Positions 31,606 to 41,167 of a stretch of 64,000 nt of DNA are shown piece after piece. Origin of the DNA: Undaria pinnatifida. Taxonomy: Eukaryota; Sar; Phaeophyceae; Laminariales; Alariaceae. The position numbers and the translations under genes are program-made. The notes beneath the pieces are model-generated. The model ran no database searches, was not told the origin of the DNA, and saw nothing but the letters and a program-made list of their open reading frames with translations. The stretch spans positions 8,328,832 to 8,392,831 of the forward strand of contig JABAKD010000001.1 of NCBI GenBank assembly GCA_012845835.1, read 5' to 3'. How positions within the stretch are numbered: the stretch's first letter is position 1; the number at the start of each line of letters is the position of its first letter.

Positions 31606-32399
31606 CCAACAGAATATATCCTTTGGAGCTCGAAGCACCAATTTCGCCAGCATTGATCTCCGGAGACCTCTCCTCGTAAATGGACAAGTGCCTAGCAATC
31701 CAAGAACCTCCGAGCATTTTTTCCGATCACACCGGGATTCAATACCACGCACACCAGGCCCAGAAGCGGACAATAATATCCACTAGACCCACCCAGACAC
31801 TGTGACCGAATATACTCTCGGTGTTGACTCCAATACCATACCCGCGACACCACCTTCCGCATACCACACGTGCACGGCAACACAAACGCCGCGGGATGAA
31901 TCTCCGAGCCTGCGTTCCCCCACATTGAGGGGGGCACGCGCACAGTGAAAACGGCCGCTTTGGAAGGGTCTCGTAGAGATCTGTCCATGTAAACACGTTG
32001 CTGACGCATGCTACTCGTGCGCGGAAGAGGTGAGAATTTTGTTCGCGTATGATGTTTGAGACAAAAACGAAAGCACAACCCAATTTAATATTTTTTTCCA
32101 TGTTTTTGTATCTAACCCTAACCTTAACCATTATTGTTCGTTTTGTTTTGGGGGGGGGGTTGCTCGTCCCATCTATTATCTTCGAAACTTCTTCTTCGTG
32201 TCGTCCTCCCTCCTTTGCTAGACGTAAACTCAGGTCGAGGGGCACCAAGCAGGCTCTTGTCCCGCCTCCCCCCACTACGGCGCGTGACTTCTTTTTTGTC
32301 GCGAAAGGTAGACTTGCCGCCCTTTCTTTACCTCGTCGACTCGCACCGAAAATTTGTGGAAGACGTCAAAGGCCACGATATAGGTGTGCAACCAGTCAT
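31606..32399. other. No gene recognised; short telomere-like tract
   Basis: Positions 32104-32125 read CTAACCCTAACCTTAACC. A G run follows at about 32149. Open frames on both strands lack splice-site support. Confidence 0.4.
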
Positions 32400-32518
32400 A
32401 TCGTAAAAACAATACTTTTTTCCGACGATTTTAAGCTAAGAAGTCCCGCCGTTCACAAAAAAAATACCCGTTAATAGCCAAAAAACAAAAGTGCTACCCG
32501 TAAAAAGTAGCGCGCGTC
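32400..32518 (+). mobile_element. Family B end fragment
   Basis: CCGACGATTTTAAGCTAAGAAG and AAGTAGCGCGCGTC mark the right end of a forward copy; the left half is missing. Confidence 0.6.
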
Positions 32519-32670
32519 TGCTAAACGTTTGTATGAACTCCACCCCCGTTGTCGAGCAAAACCAAGTTTTCAAGTTCGACCTAGAGGGGTGTGTTATTTT
32601 GTTCATGGTCGTCTTCAGTACCGTACCAAACCTACCTTTGTACACCCTTGATTATCCTCGGTCGGACCAC

Positions 32671-32925
32671 CTTTCCCTTGCGCGCGCGCGCCACGCGTAT
32701 CCAGTTCCAGCTGCGGCCCTTCCTGCTTCCGCTGTCGTCGTCGTCGCTGTCGCTCGTGTTCCGCAAATTTTCGCAGCGGGTTTCCCACACCGTGGCTCCG
32801 GGGGGCGTTTTTCGCCGCTCCCTTGCGGGGGGGGACATTCTCGCGGATAATCTTGAGTCGACGCTCCATCCGCTCATTTTCGCGGGTAATTTCTTCCTGC
32901 CGCTTTTGTCTCCGGCGCACCCCCG
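32671..32925 (-). CDS. Charged coiled-coil exon, weakly CFAP97-like
   Basis: The exon is preceded by a (TCC)n tract that ends in CCCCATCCAAGTAG, a long polypyrimidine run in the right place for an acceptor. The exon is 255 bp, enters with two bases of a codon and ends in phase 1 at GGGAAAG|GTGGTC. It reads RRRQKRQEEITRENERMERR and later LRKFAEHERQRRRRQRK. The Arg/Glu pattern with an ENER..RRL block resembles the Hemingway/CFAP97 domain of cilia proteins, but the match is too short to be secure; it may just be a basic coiled coil. The previous candidate exon (35.1 kb) ends in phase 1, which would fit this entry phase. Confidence 0.45.
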
Positions 32926-33270
32926 CTACTTGGATGGGGAGAGGAGGAGGAGGAGGAGGAGGAGGAGGAGGGGGGGGAGGAGGAGGACTCCTGTTCCCTC
33001 TATTTGTAGCTTTCACCACACCTGGCGTATTGATATTTGCCCCGCCTTGTCTGTGAATGTTCGCATGGTTGGGGGGGAAAGCAGGCGGGCTATCGTTCGA
33101 CCCTGCTCGCCTGTGGCTGCTCGCAGGCTTGGAGGGGTTTCCACCACTACGTGGATACCCACGTTTATGGGTATTTCCATATGCATCGCGGTGTTCACTC
33201 TTATGGGTGTTCCAACCTGTATGGGCATTCCCACCGGTATGGGGATTCCCACTGGCAATTTTATCGCCTC
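32926..33270. repeat. (GGA)n microsatellite and short minisatellite
   Basis: About 50 bases of GGA repeats (32937-32990) on the + strand. Further on (33130-33270), imperfect short units such as TATGGGTATTTCC, TATGGGTGTTCC and TATGGGCATTCCCACCGG repeat. A long minus-strand frame crosses both and reads poly-Pro and Gly/Asn/His-rich sequence; it may be coding but splice limits are unclear. Confidence 0.8.
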
Positions 33271-33604
33271 CGGTACCACGCCCTCTGCCATAGTTCGATT
33301 CCCGACCCCTGCGATTTGTTGATCGTCGATACTGCTGGGCATGTCCTCGGCCGGTCGAAACGACTGTCGCGTAGGGTGCCGATACCCCTGCTTTTTTTCT
33401 TCTCGCGTCGGCGGTAGCAGCACGCTGCGGTGATTTGGCGGGCCCTGCACAGCGGCGGTTCGGCTTTGGAGGTCCCGAAAAAACAAACAAGGTTGCGCAA
33501 GGGAAACGGCCAGTGAGGGGATTGGATCGGAGGAGCGCGGAGGAAGGATCGTGAGGGTTACCGCGCGTCTGTACACCCTTTTCCCCACTGCGAACAATAC
33601 CCCA

Positions 33605-33662
33605 TAGTGTTGGTTGTATAGCACTACGGTATCCACTAGACCACTTAGTCACGGTCATTAAT
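33605..33662 (-). repeat. tRNA-like (SINE-type) fragment
   Basis: Read on the - strand: GTGACTAAGTGGTCTAGTGG followed by ATACCGTAGTGC. It matches the fragments at 31.55 and 36.2 kb. Confidence 0.6.
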
Positions 33663-34125
33663 ACGGAGGACCACAGCAGTCAGGGCCCACAATATACACG
33701 AAACCCTTTATAATCCAGTGTTTTCACTAACCATGTTCGGTCCTAATTACGATCCCCCCCCCCCCCGCAACAGTGAGTAGTGCTGTATAACTAGCACGCG
33801 CGTATCGTGGATACGCTTGTCGCCGACTTTATCTGTATTGCTTTCAAAGAAAGGGTGCGCGCTTTCGAGAGTATTATGAATAGCTATGACATAAATAGTG
33901 TATTCCTAGACTTCGTCCGGTGGCAAAAGAGGGGGAGATCCCCGGAGGTCAACGCCAACAAGATTTGGTGCTACGAGCTCCAAAGCAATGTATTTTGCTT
34001 AGCTTTTTTTTTGCTACATAACTAACACACATGAAATTCCCAAGAAATTTGTCCCCCCCCAAAAACGGTGGTGGAATTACCGAAATGGGGCGAGAGGGCA
34101 ACAGGGGCACGAGACACGTGCTACG
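33663..34125. other. No feature recognised
   Basis: Contains a C run near 33757 and an A/T-rich stretch, with no supported exon. Confidence 0.4.
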
Positions 34126-34424
34126 AATAAGACGCATGCTACGACAAGAGGTAGCAATTTTCTTCTGAAATGGTCTTTGAATGACGGGGCTCCTTAACCC
34201 CACCTCGTCCGGAAAAAAACAAAATAATAAGCCCCTTTTTTTTGCATGATATATCGTCGTGTACTTTGGCCATGGGATTTTTTATCCATTATCTAGCAGT
34301 TTTTTTTTTCCTGCTGTCCGCATCAGGTTTTTGGGATAGGTCTTAACAAGCTTCCAAAATTGAGGAAACCTGTAAAGAGAAAGAAAAAAAAAAATTGCTT
34401 CAGCACCTCTATCGTAGCACGTGT
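34126..34424 (-). mobile_element. Family B MITE-like element (reverse)
   Basis: TIRs AGACGCATGCTACGACAAG and CACCTCTATCGTAGCACGTG; AATGACGGGGCTCCTTAACC in order. Confidence 0.85.
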
Positions 34425-34536
34425 CTTTGTTTTTTCTGGATGAAGGGGCTTCTTTAGAGCCCAAAAACCCCTCCCTATACTTATTCCCAGTAATTTTGTC
34501 GCCAAAAAAAAGGGTTTCCGATTGTAAATGCGTTAA

Positions 34537-34828
34537 CGAGTCATCCCACAGCGGGGGTTGCGTTTTTTGGCGGGGGGGGGCAAAGGCTGCTCACCGATCT
34601 GACCGATCTCACCGGTTGAGCCCCTCGAGCGTGGACCTATCGGTTCGTGTGATACGTTTACGAGCATGTCTATTTGTAGACTATCAACAGCGCGTAGATG
34701 TGTTGGTCGAGCTGCGCGAACGAATGTCTTCGGGGTCGTGCTCCGGGTGATGGATGATGATGTTGGGCCCCTCACGCCAGGAGCTCAGAAAATTCGGCCG
34801 CTATTACCCCTGGCGGGGGATGGCTCTA
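34537..34828 (-). mobile_element. Family A MITE-like element (copy A7, reverse)
   Basis: It opens GAGTCATCCCACAGCGGGGG and closes CCTGGCGGGGGATGGCTC. TAAC precedes and TAAT follows, a probable 4-bp target duplication with one change. GACCGATCTCACCGG and GCGCGAACGAATGTCTTCGG are inside. Confidence 0.85.
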
Positions 34829-34972
34829 ATCCAGTATCGTCGTCCGGTTTTGGCAAGGTTTTATTTCGTTGCGTGCCTGTTGTAGGCCGTGGGAATGTCT
34901 ATCGCGTTGCACTTTTTCATGTTTGCCTTCCAAGCCAGAGTTTTGGGGTGGGGTACTACTGTAATAGTGTAA

Positions 34973-35042
34973 TACTATAGAGCCTCCTCAAGTGGTTAAG
35001 AGCCTCGAACAAAAAAAACGGTGCACACACCTCTACCGTACC
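34973..35042 (-). mobile_element. Family B end fragment
   Basis: CTATAGAGCCTCCTCAAG and CACACCTCTACCGTACC match one end of the family. Confidence 0.6.
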
Positions 35043-35074
35043 AAAATGTTCAACAAAAAAACATCTTCGCTCAC

Positions 35075-35135
35075 CGAGTTCAAGGGCAGCGTTAGACACA
35101 GCCTCAGCCGGAGGGACAGCCTTCCCGCCTGCCCG
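35075..35135 (-). CDS. Small candidate exon, minus strand
   Basis: Bounded by a good acceptor (GGAAGGCTTGTTTCCAG) and a good donor (CTCG|GTGAGC). The 61 bp read RAGGKAVPPAEAVSNAALEL, entering in phase 0 and leaving in phase 1. The upstream minus-strand frame to about 35350 (starting IIDEPIGPAAGRPAEKL) is also protein-like, so this exon could be longer in a different frame. Confidence 0.4.
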
Positions 35136-35324
35136 CTGGAAACAAGCCTTCCGCGTCGATCGGCCACCGGAAAAGCATCGGAAACTTCACTGCGCATGGA
35201 TCGCCAATGCCGGCTTCCTTGGCTCCTGCTGCCGCCACTGACGGTGCCATTATTTTCGCCGGGTTTTCCTCCACCCGGAGTCGCTGGAGTGAGCTTTTCG
35301 GCTGGTCTTCCAGCGGCCGGTCCG

Positions 35325-35680
35325 ATGGGCTCGTCGATTATCGGCCGCATGTTCAGGAGGAGGGTCCGAAGCGGGACAATTACCTGTCGCCGAAAAACGT
35401 GGGTCGTCGTGTGAGAGGAGGGGGAATGATAGCTATACAGAAATTACACAGGGCGTTTGAAACCAAGCAAACAAACATGGACCAAAAAATATAAACGATG
35501 CTTTGAAGTATGATAGCCCTACAACCGGATCCGCAGTCGCTAGGGTGGACTCATCGACTATCGGCCGCGTGTCAAGAACGAAGGTTCGAAGCGGTACGAT
35601 TCCATTCCGCCATAGGTGAGAAACATGCAAAACAGAGGGCAGGGGGGATTATAACTACACAGAAATTACACAGATGATGG
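35325..35680 (+). repeat. Tandem duplication, about 215-bp spacing
   Basis: CATCGACTATCGGCCGCGTG with GTCCGAAGCGG-like, GTGAGA and CAGAAATTACACAG blocks occurs at about 35331-35455 and again at about 35546-35672. Confidence 0.8.
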
Positions 35681-35739
35681 TAGCGTGCGTAGCTAATGTG
35701 GCCGTAAATAGCAGGACTTCTCACGGGTCAATACCCGAC

Positions 35740-35895
35740 CCGCGGGTCGGGTCAGGAGGCTTTCAAGATCTCGCGGGTCGAGTCGGGTCGGGTCAGAAGG
35801 TATTCGCAATTTCATGCGTCGGGTGAGGTGAGGAGTTAGCAAATTCACGGGCCGGGTCAGGGTGGCCCGCGAGCAGTGATCCGACCCATTATACC
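35740..35895 (+). repeat. Degenerate (GGGTC)n block
   Basis: GCGGGTCGGGTCAGGAGGC, GTCGAGTCGGGTCGGGTCAG and GGGCCGGGTCAGGG form a diverged counterpart to the GACCC array at 27.4 kb, in the opposite orientation. Confidence 0.75.
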
Positions 35896-36136
35896 TTAAT
35901 GAGGAAGTACTGGCGTTGGGCTGCCCAAGGCACGGGGTTGCGCTTTAACGCCTGGCCATCGCTTTTTTTCACAGCCCCCTAACATCACGTGTTTCGTGTA
36001 TACCACGTACCAGGTAGTGCTCTGTTTGCAAGTATTGATAGATAAATTCACTGCAGCGAATCAAGCTCGTCTTTCCCATAGTAGAAGCACTGACCGCCCC
36101 CCGCATGCTGTCGTGTCGGTACTTCACCAAACTCAC

Positions 36137-36169
36137 CTGCCCTAAGGAGCTTGCCCGTTCGGCGCGCCC
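36137..36169 (-). CDS. Mini-exon copy (GRAERASSLGQ)
   Basis: A 33-bp, phase 0 stretch between acceptor GGCGCCCTTCAG and donor GGGCAG|GTGAGT encodes GRAERASSLGQ. It matches the last 11 codons of the exon at 37062-37156 (GRAEREGLLGQ) including the donor. It is either a true mini-exon or a duplicated exon end. Confidence 0.45.
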
Positions 36170-36179
36170 CTGAAGGGCG

Positions 36180-36262
36180 CCTGTTGGTTGTAGATAAGTG
36201 CTATCCGCTAACTAGACTATTCAATCACGACTGCTGTGACTAAGTGGTCTGGCGGATAGCGC
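36180..36262. repeat. Head-to-head tRNA-like pair (SINE-type)
   Basis: On the - strand GTGATTGAATAGTCTAGTTAG-CGGATAGC and on the + strand GTGACTAAGTGGTCTGGCGG-ATAGC face each other with about five bases between them, forming an imperfect palindrome. The arrangement copies that at 31.55 kb. Confidence 0.6.
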
Positions 36263-36702
36263 TATTAATATATGTGCAACGACATCACAACAGTGTTTGC
36301 GAACTGCTACTTTGGTTCGGTAGGAGTTGGGAAGGAAAAAGCATTAAGAACAGTACAGAAACCGTCGAACATCGTATACCAAGGCCAACCCAACCCACGA
36401 AAAAAACCGGCGAAAAATAGGTTAAAACATACGACTTACTATCGTACAATGTTTTGTCTGAAAAAAATCGAACCAACTATTTTCGTAGGTTTGCTAGCCT
36501 TAAGGTTAGGTTAGCATGACGTTCGTCGATTTCAGTGCACTTACCAATATTTTAAAATAAAATCCAAACCCCAAAAAGTTTGAACATTGCAAACACCCTA
36601 CATTCCTCCTCAGCTGAGGCCCCCCTTAGATAAATAAAATATATTCGGCCAGAAAGTGATACCCCAAGCGCACCACGTATCCTTGCACCTACACAAAAGC
36701 TT
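36263..36702. other. No feature recognised
   Basis: Spacer or intron; AT-rich in part, no supported exon. Confidence 0.4.
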
Positions 36703-36706
36703 ACCT

Positions 36707-37059
36707 GAGTCGTCGCGCGGCAGGGGTGCAGAAGAAGTTTCTGAGCTCCTGACATGAAAGAGGTCAATATCGTGAGTCACCCTAAGCATGACTTCGAAGG
36801 CATTCGTCAGCGCAAACCGACCCAACACTTCTATGCGTAGGTCCTACAAAATGAGAAGAAAAAAAAGTGTCCGTATGTAAGAAATGTCATACTAACCGAT
36901 AGCTCCATACACTTGTCGAGCTCAACCGGCCAGATCCGTCATATCGGTCAGATCGGTCAGATCGGTCAGATCGGTCAGATCGGTCAGATCGGTCAGATCC
37001 GTCCGATCCGTAAGAAAATGTTTGCCCCAAAAAGCGCAGCCACTACCGAGGGATGACTC
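36707..37059 (+). mobile_element. Family A MITE-like element (copy A8) at a splice donor
   Basis: It runs from GAGTCGTCGCGCGGCAGGGG to CTACCGAGGGATGACTC, flanked on both sides by ACCT (36703-36706 and 37060-37063), a perfect 4-bp target duplication. About eight GGTCAGATC units lie at 36935-37010. Read on the - strand the duplicated bases are AGGT, so the target was the donor CAG|GTAAGC of the exon at 37062-37156; insertion left CAG|GTGAGTC at one end and CTCAG|GTAAGC at the other. Confidence 0.9.
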
Positions 37060-37061
37060 AC

Positions 37062-37156
37062 CTGCCCTAGCAACCCTTCCCGTTCGGCGCGCCCCTTTGC
37101 GGCGTCGTAACTTCCACCTCCGTGGCTGCTCCCTCCGGCGTTCGCTCGCCGGTGGA
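37062..37156 (-). CDS. Exon candidate, minus strand
   Basis: Bounded by a strong acceptor (GGCTGTGCTATTTTCAG) and a perfect donor (GGGCAG|GTGAGT). The 95 bp enter with two bases of a codon and then read HRRANAGGSSHGGGSYDAAK and GRAEREGLLGQ. The donor's GAGT is supplied by the inverted-repeat end of MITE A8. A decayed copy of the acceptor region occurs at 37365-37450 (GCGGCTTTTTCTATTTTCAC on the - strand). Protein family unknown. Confidence 0.55.
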
Positions 37157-37364
37157 CTGAAAATAGCACAGCCGCGTTCGCCAGCTCTCCCAGACGACCG
37201 CCATGAAACGTCTAACAGATGCGAATAGCAGCGAGCGCAAGGCGACAACAAATAGCGTTCGGGATAAAAGAAAAAAAAACGTGATTTTGACAAAAAAAAA
37301 AAAAATGGCAACTACAAATGCGATGCTTTGCAAGTCGTTCAGATAATGGTATAATGGTATCCGC

Positions 37365-37455
37365 TATCTCAACGGCGTGAAAATAGAAAAAGCCGCGTTC
37401 GCTAACCCTCCCAAGCTGCCGCCATGGAAGGCCTTTATCGCGGATGCGACAAGCC
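37365..37455 (-). repeat. Decayed copy of the upstream exon boundary
   Basis: AAAGCCGCGTTCGCTAACCCTCCCAA matches the region beside the acceptor at about 37166-37195 (GCCGCGTTCGCCAGCTCTCCCAG), so the intron end plus exon start have been copied about 215 bp upstream. Confidence 0.6.
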
Positions 37456-38123
37456 AAGCACAAGGGGGCAGTAACGACACACACCCAATCGTGAAGAACC
37501 CGTCCGAGCTGCTCGCAGACAGATGATGATGATGATGATGATACGGCACACATCATGCTTGGCTATGCTGTTTCACGGAGGTGTAAAAAATAGACCTTCG
37601 ACAGGCAGCCTTGATGTATCTATAATCTTATAACAGAGCAAATGTCGTTGCTCCACGCGCATGGAAACTGCACCGCATGTGAAATATTGGAGTCATGGGA
37701 GGAGTCACCACCCCCTACAGAACTCTCGTTTCCCATCAAGTTGATTTTCAGCTATCGCGTGTCCACTAAGTGCTCCATGCGCGTTGGGTGCGGCAGTCTC
37801 CAGCAGTGCGTGCCTTGGCTTACCGTGAACTGCGTGCTGGGCTAGGCTGGTTGTTAATTCTCTCTACGAAAAAAACCGTTCAAAAACACGCTTCTTGGGT
37901 GGAAACCCCACCCACCCACCCACCCACCCAAACGTTAATGTTCCAGTTTCCACGAAGACATGCCAGCATGCCTTGCATCTGGTGCATGGTGATGAAAAGT
38001 GACCGCCAGTGGCGTGCCCGACATAAAAATCCCATCGGAACAGGCCGATACTATCTAACAATGCTCTTACTTCTGTCCCGCCCTTATCTCGGGATTGGAT
38101 ATTCCATCGTTTTTGGTGGCGGC
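37456..38123. other. No feature recognised
   Basis: Includes (GAT)n at 37525-37541 and (CCCA)n at 37906-37929; no supported exon. Confidence 0.4.
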
Positions 38124-38464
38124 GAGTCATCTCACGGTAGGGGCTGCACACTTAGGGCCAAACGTTTCTGACCGATCTGACCGATCTGACCGATCTGATC
38201 TGACTGATCTGACGGATCTGAGCGGTTGGTATAATAATTTTACGATTTTGTTTTTATTTCATAGCGCATAGTAATGTTGGTCGGGTTGCGCGACCGAATG
38301 CCCTTGAAGTCATATTTCGGGTGGTGGTGGTGGTGGTGGTGGTGGTGGTGGTGGTGGTGGTGGTGGTGGTGGTGGTGGTGGTGGTGAGATATATTAGATC
38401 CTCATCTTAGGAGCTCGGAAATTTCTTAGAATCTGCTGCACCCCCATACCGTGGGATAAGCTCA
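38124..38464 (-). mobile_element. Family A MITE-like element (copy A9, reverse) with inserted GGT array
   Basis: It opens GAGTCATCTCACGGTAGGGG, has GACCGATCTGACCGATCTGA repeats, GTTGCGCGACCGAATGCCCTTGA, and ends CCGTGGGATAAGCTCAC. Between TTTCGGGTG and GTGAGATAT, where other copies have only a few bases, this copy holds about 60 bases of GGT repeats (38329-38386). Confidence 0.9.
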
Positions 38465-38598
38465 CGGCCTAGTAGCTATAGCCTAATCTACAAACTCGTT
38501 CGCTCTGGTCGTTGTCTCTGGCCCCGACTCTTTGCAAGGTCGCCCGTGCGGTGCTTTTCTTTAGTTTTCAAGAGTTTTTTTTTGTGTTTCACCTTGGC

Positions 38599-38676
38599 AT
38601 CTATAGCTCATCCTAGGAAACGCCTGTGTTCCCCCGTATCTATAGCTCATCCTAGGAAACGCCTGTGTTCCCCCGT
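38599..38676 (+). repeat. Perfect 39-bp tandem duplication
   Basis: Two identical copies of the unit ATCTATAGCTCATCCTAGG...TTCCCCCGT abut. Identity over all 39 bases indicates a recent event. Confidence 0.95.
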
Positions 38677-38879
38677 TTTCAATGTGCGACACCCCCGCGA
38701 TTTCAAGCCAACACACATCCCGGAGGAGAACATTGTACAATGAAGAATATTGCAAAACAAAAAAAAGGGATCCCAACATCATTGGGAAGTTCCGCAGTTA
38801 AAAACAAATCCCGCCAAGTTAGACTGCGGTTAGACCGAAAAGCGCTACCTTTACCGCTACCCTTACCCTATGAGTTCAG

Positions 38880-39130
38880 TCGAAGCTGTCGTCTGATAAC
38901 GCAAGAAAGTACGCACGAGGTGCCGAAGTCCGCCTGACAAGCGGTTCCTAGTAGGACGCAGCTCACCCTTCGTGTGGCTCACAGAACAATTCACGGCGCT
39001 TCGCGCTTGGTGCACGTGACGCCTTCCTGGTGGGGGAAAGCCCGACGTGCTCCGTCCCGGCAATACAGGGGGGCGAGGGTCAGTAGTCACACGACTACGG
39101 CTATGCATGAAATGAGTACATGCCCCCCCC
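38880..39130 (-). repeat. Family F partial copy (reverse)
   Basis: GAGGTGCCGAAGTCCGCCTG, TTCACGGCGCTTCGCGCTTGG, GACGTGCTCCGTCCCGGC and CATGAAATGAGTACATG appear in the reversed family order; a C run follows. Confidence 0.8.
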
Positions 39131-40325
39131 CCACCCCCAACCGTCGCATGCTTGAACCCGTACCTCGCATTGGAAGTGACCCTGTGGCCATGCGCTGTCA
39201 TTGAGTGCCGCTGGTTTCAAGCCGGTTGTGTGCAACAGGGTTTTGCATCGGAACATGGCGTTTGTGGCGGAGAACTGCACGTCTCTGCCCCCGCCGTCAA
39301 CGAAGCTGACCTGATGCGGCGGACAGGAAATCAGAGGATTGTGGTTGGTTTTGATCGTCTGGTTCTAAGGGTCATTGTTATCGAGCAATTTTGTTTCTCC
39401 CTATATAACTCCTGCACGTTACCTGCCGTTGTTTTGTTTTTTTCGGGTTTTCGATGTAATTGTCCTAAAAGAGGAACGCGAAGCGTTCCTGGTCTTTTTC
39501 TCGATGTTAGATTTCCTTGTTTACTTCTTCCCCTCTTTTGTTTTTGTCTGTCTTCCCGGACAAAAGTGGAGGAAAGCACAGGGACGGGACAGCTACTCGA
39601 TTATAATGCCCCGAAACCTACAGCAGAATGTGCGATTAGTTTGGTGCTTGGTAAGCGTAGCAGCATGTTCCGCATCTTCCCCGTTTATACTGTCTTGCAT
39701 CGCCACTTCTAGCGAGGTGTGGGGTGTTCCGAACGTGGCAAATGGCTTTGTCAACGACGATGCATCAGCCCAGCTCGACTGGCACCAATCGAGCGCATCC
39801 ACAGTGGTGCTATTGGTGTACCTAGGCCCCCAAAATGCGCGCAAACTTGGCAGGCAAGCATAGCAAGCAGCAATGAACACTATAATTTTTCGGTTACTGC
39901 TCTGCCCCGACGGTCCTGGGTCATCGGCATTGCTGTATGTAGGCTGTATCGCATTGGGTCAGCCGATCGTGCACTACAATCCTAATACTTGTAAGGCATT
40001 TCACAATCGTAACCCGCACAGGGGGGGGAAACTATTCACGCGTTTTCGGGAGTGAAAAGCTTGTTGTCCCTTTCGAGACCCGTTCATGCCGACCTGAAAG
40101 CGACGAGCGCGACCGAAGCAAAAGCGTCTAGGAAAAGCTTGAAGCAATCCAATCCGAGTATCGCCAAGCCTCGCGCTTGCCCCGCAGCTTCCTGCGTTGC
40201 AGTTCGAACACGCCTCCTACTACACCAGCAGGCCGGGTTGCTTCATGTGGCCGATGCTGTGTTCAAGGCAATTTTTTTCGTCACATTTTTGGGTCTGATG
40301 TCTCAAAGGGGAGTTAAGGCCAACT
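39131..40325. other. No gene recognised; one tight hairpin
   Basis: Positions 39471-39489 form AGGAACGC-GAA-GCGTTCCT, an 8-bp stem with a 3-base loop. A + strand frame (39375-39863) has a hydrophobic stretch, LVWCLVSVAACSASSPFILS, but no splice site or family support; it could be an exon or chance. Confidence 0.4.
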
Positions 40326-40609
40326 TAAGACACATGCTGCGGTAGTGGTGCACCAACCATTGTTCGGTTTGCCCTGCAAGGTTCTTGACTTGCGGAGTTC
40401 TATATACCTCACAAGAAAAAAGTTTTTGAGTGAACGGAAAGCGCAACCTGAGAGACAAATTCCACGGGCCTAGCTAGGTTTTACCAAACGTTTTCATTGC
40501 AAAACAATAATGGTAATGGTACGTATTTAAACGATTTTGGGCTAAGGAGCCACGTCATTTAGAAAATATTTTAGCAAAAAGAGTAATACCTCTACCGTAG
40601 CACGCGTCT
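40326..40609 (+). mobile_element. Family B MITE-like element
   Basis: TIRs GACACATGCTGCGGTAG and CCTCTACCGTAGCACGCGTC; CGGGCCTAGCTAGG and GGCTAAGGAGCCACGTCATT are in order. Confidence 0.85.
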
Positions 40610-40659
40610 CAGATCCCTCCGAAATACGGCTTCGCGCCCAGGCGCGGCACCACTACAAA

Positions 40660-41165
40660 ACGCATGCTGCGATAGATAGAGCTGTGAGTGGGCAGGGTTC
40701 CACGACTAACAACCAATCGGTAGGTGCCGTTAACCAACTAACTGACTTTAGTCGGCAAGTCCGCTGGCGAAACTTGGTGATGGCCAGTAGACTTGCCGAC
40801 TTAAGTCGGGCGAGCGAAGCGAAGCCAAATTAGCTCCCCCTGGCCGAGGTGGCTCCGGTCCCCGGTCCAACAAACAAAAACGCATCCCGCATTAAACAAC
40901 CCTTCGTACAAGTATTGAAACCCAATCAGTCGCACAGTCGGCACCTCCGGGAAAAGACCAACTATCCGTCCAATTAATATCTAGTTGGTGACTCAATTCT
41001 TGCCGACTCACAGCTCTCAATGATACGGATGCACCTAATTTTTTTTACCCTGCCCATTTGAGGAGCTCTATACCTAATAGGTACCTAATCCAAAACATGA
41101 CTTTTGATAAATAATGAAATTGCAACTCATAGAAACATCAGATGGCCTAGCTATTCATAAATAAT
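40660..41165 (+). mobile_element. Family B element interrupted by D-left
   Basis: ACGCATGCTGCGATAG (40660-40675) is the family B left end; the family resumes at about 41018 with ATACGGATGCACC, CCATTTGAGGAGCTCTATACC and ATGGCCTAGC. The 340 bp between are element D-left. The right half of this B copy is not found. Confidence 0.7.
40678..41017 (+). mobile_element. Element D-left, 340 bp with terminal inverted repeats
   Basis: It begins AGAGCTGTGAGTGGGCAGG and ends TTGCCGACTCACAGCTCT, which are inverted copies. Just inside is GGTAGGTGCCGTTAACCAAC. No coding frame. Confidence 0.8.
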
Positions 41166-41167
41166 CG

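Noticed and set aside
32615-33658. A single 347-codon gene on the minus strand
   Set aside because: The frame runs through a tRNA-like SINE fragment at its start and a microsatellite in the middle, with an acceptor-like site after it; only the 32671-32925 part is supported as an exon.
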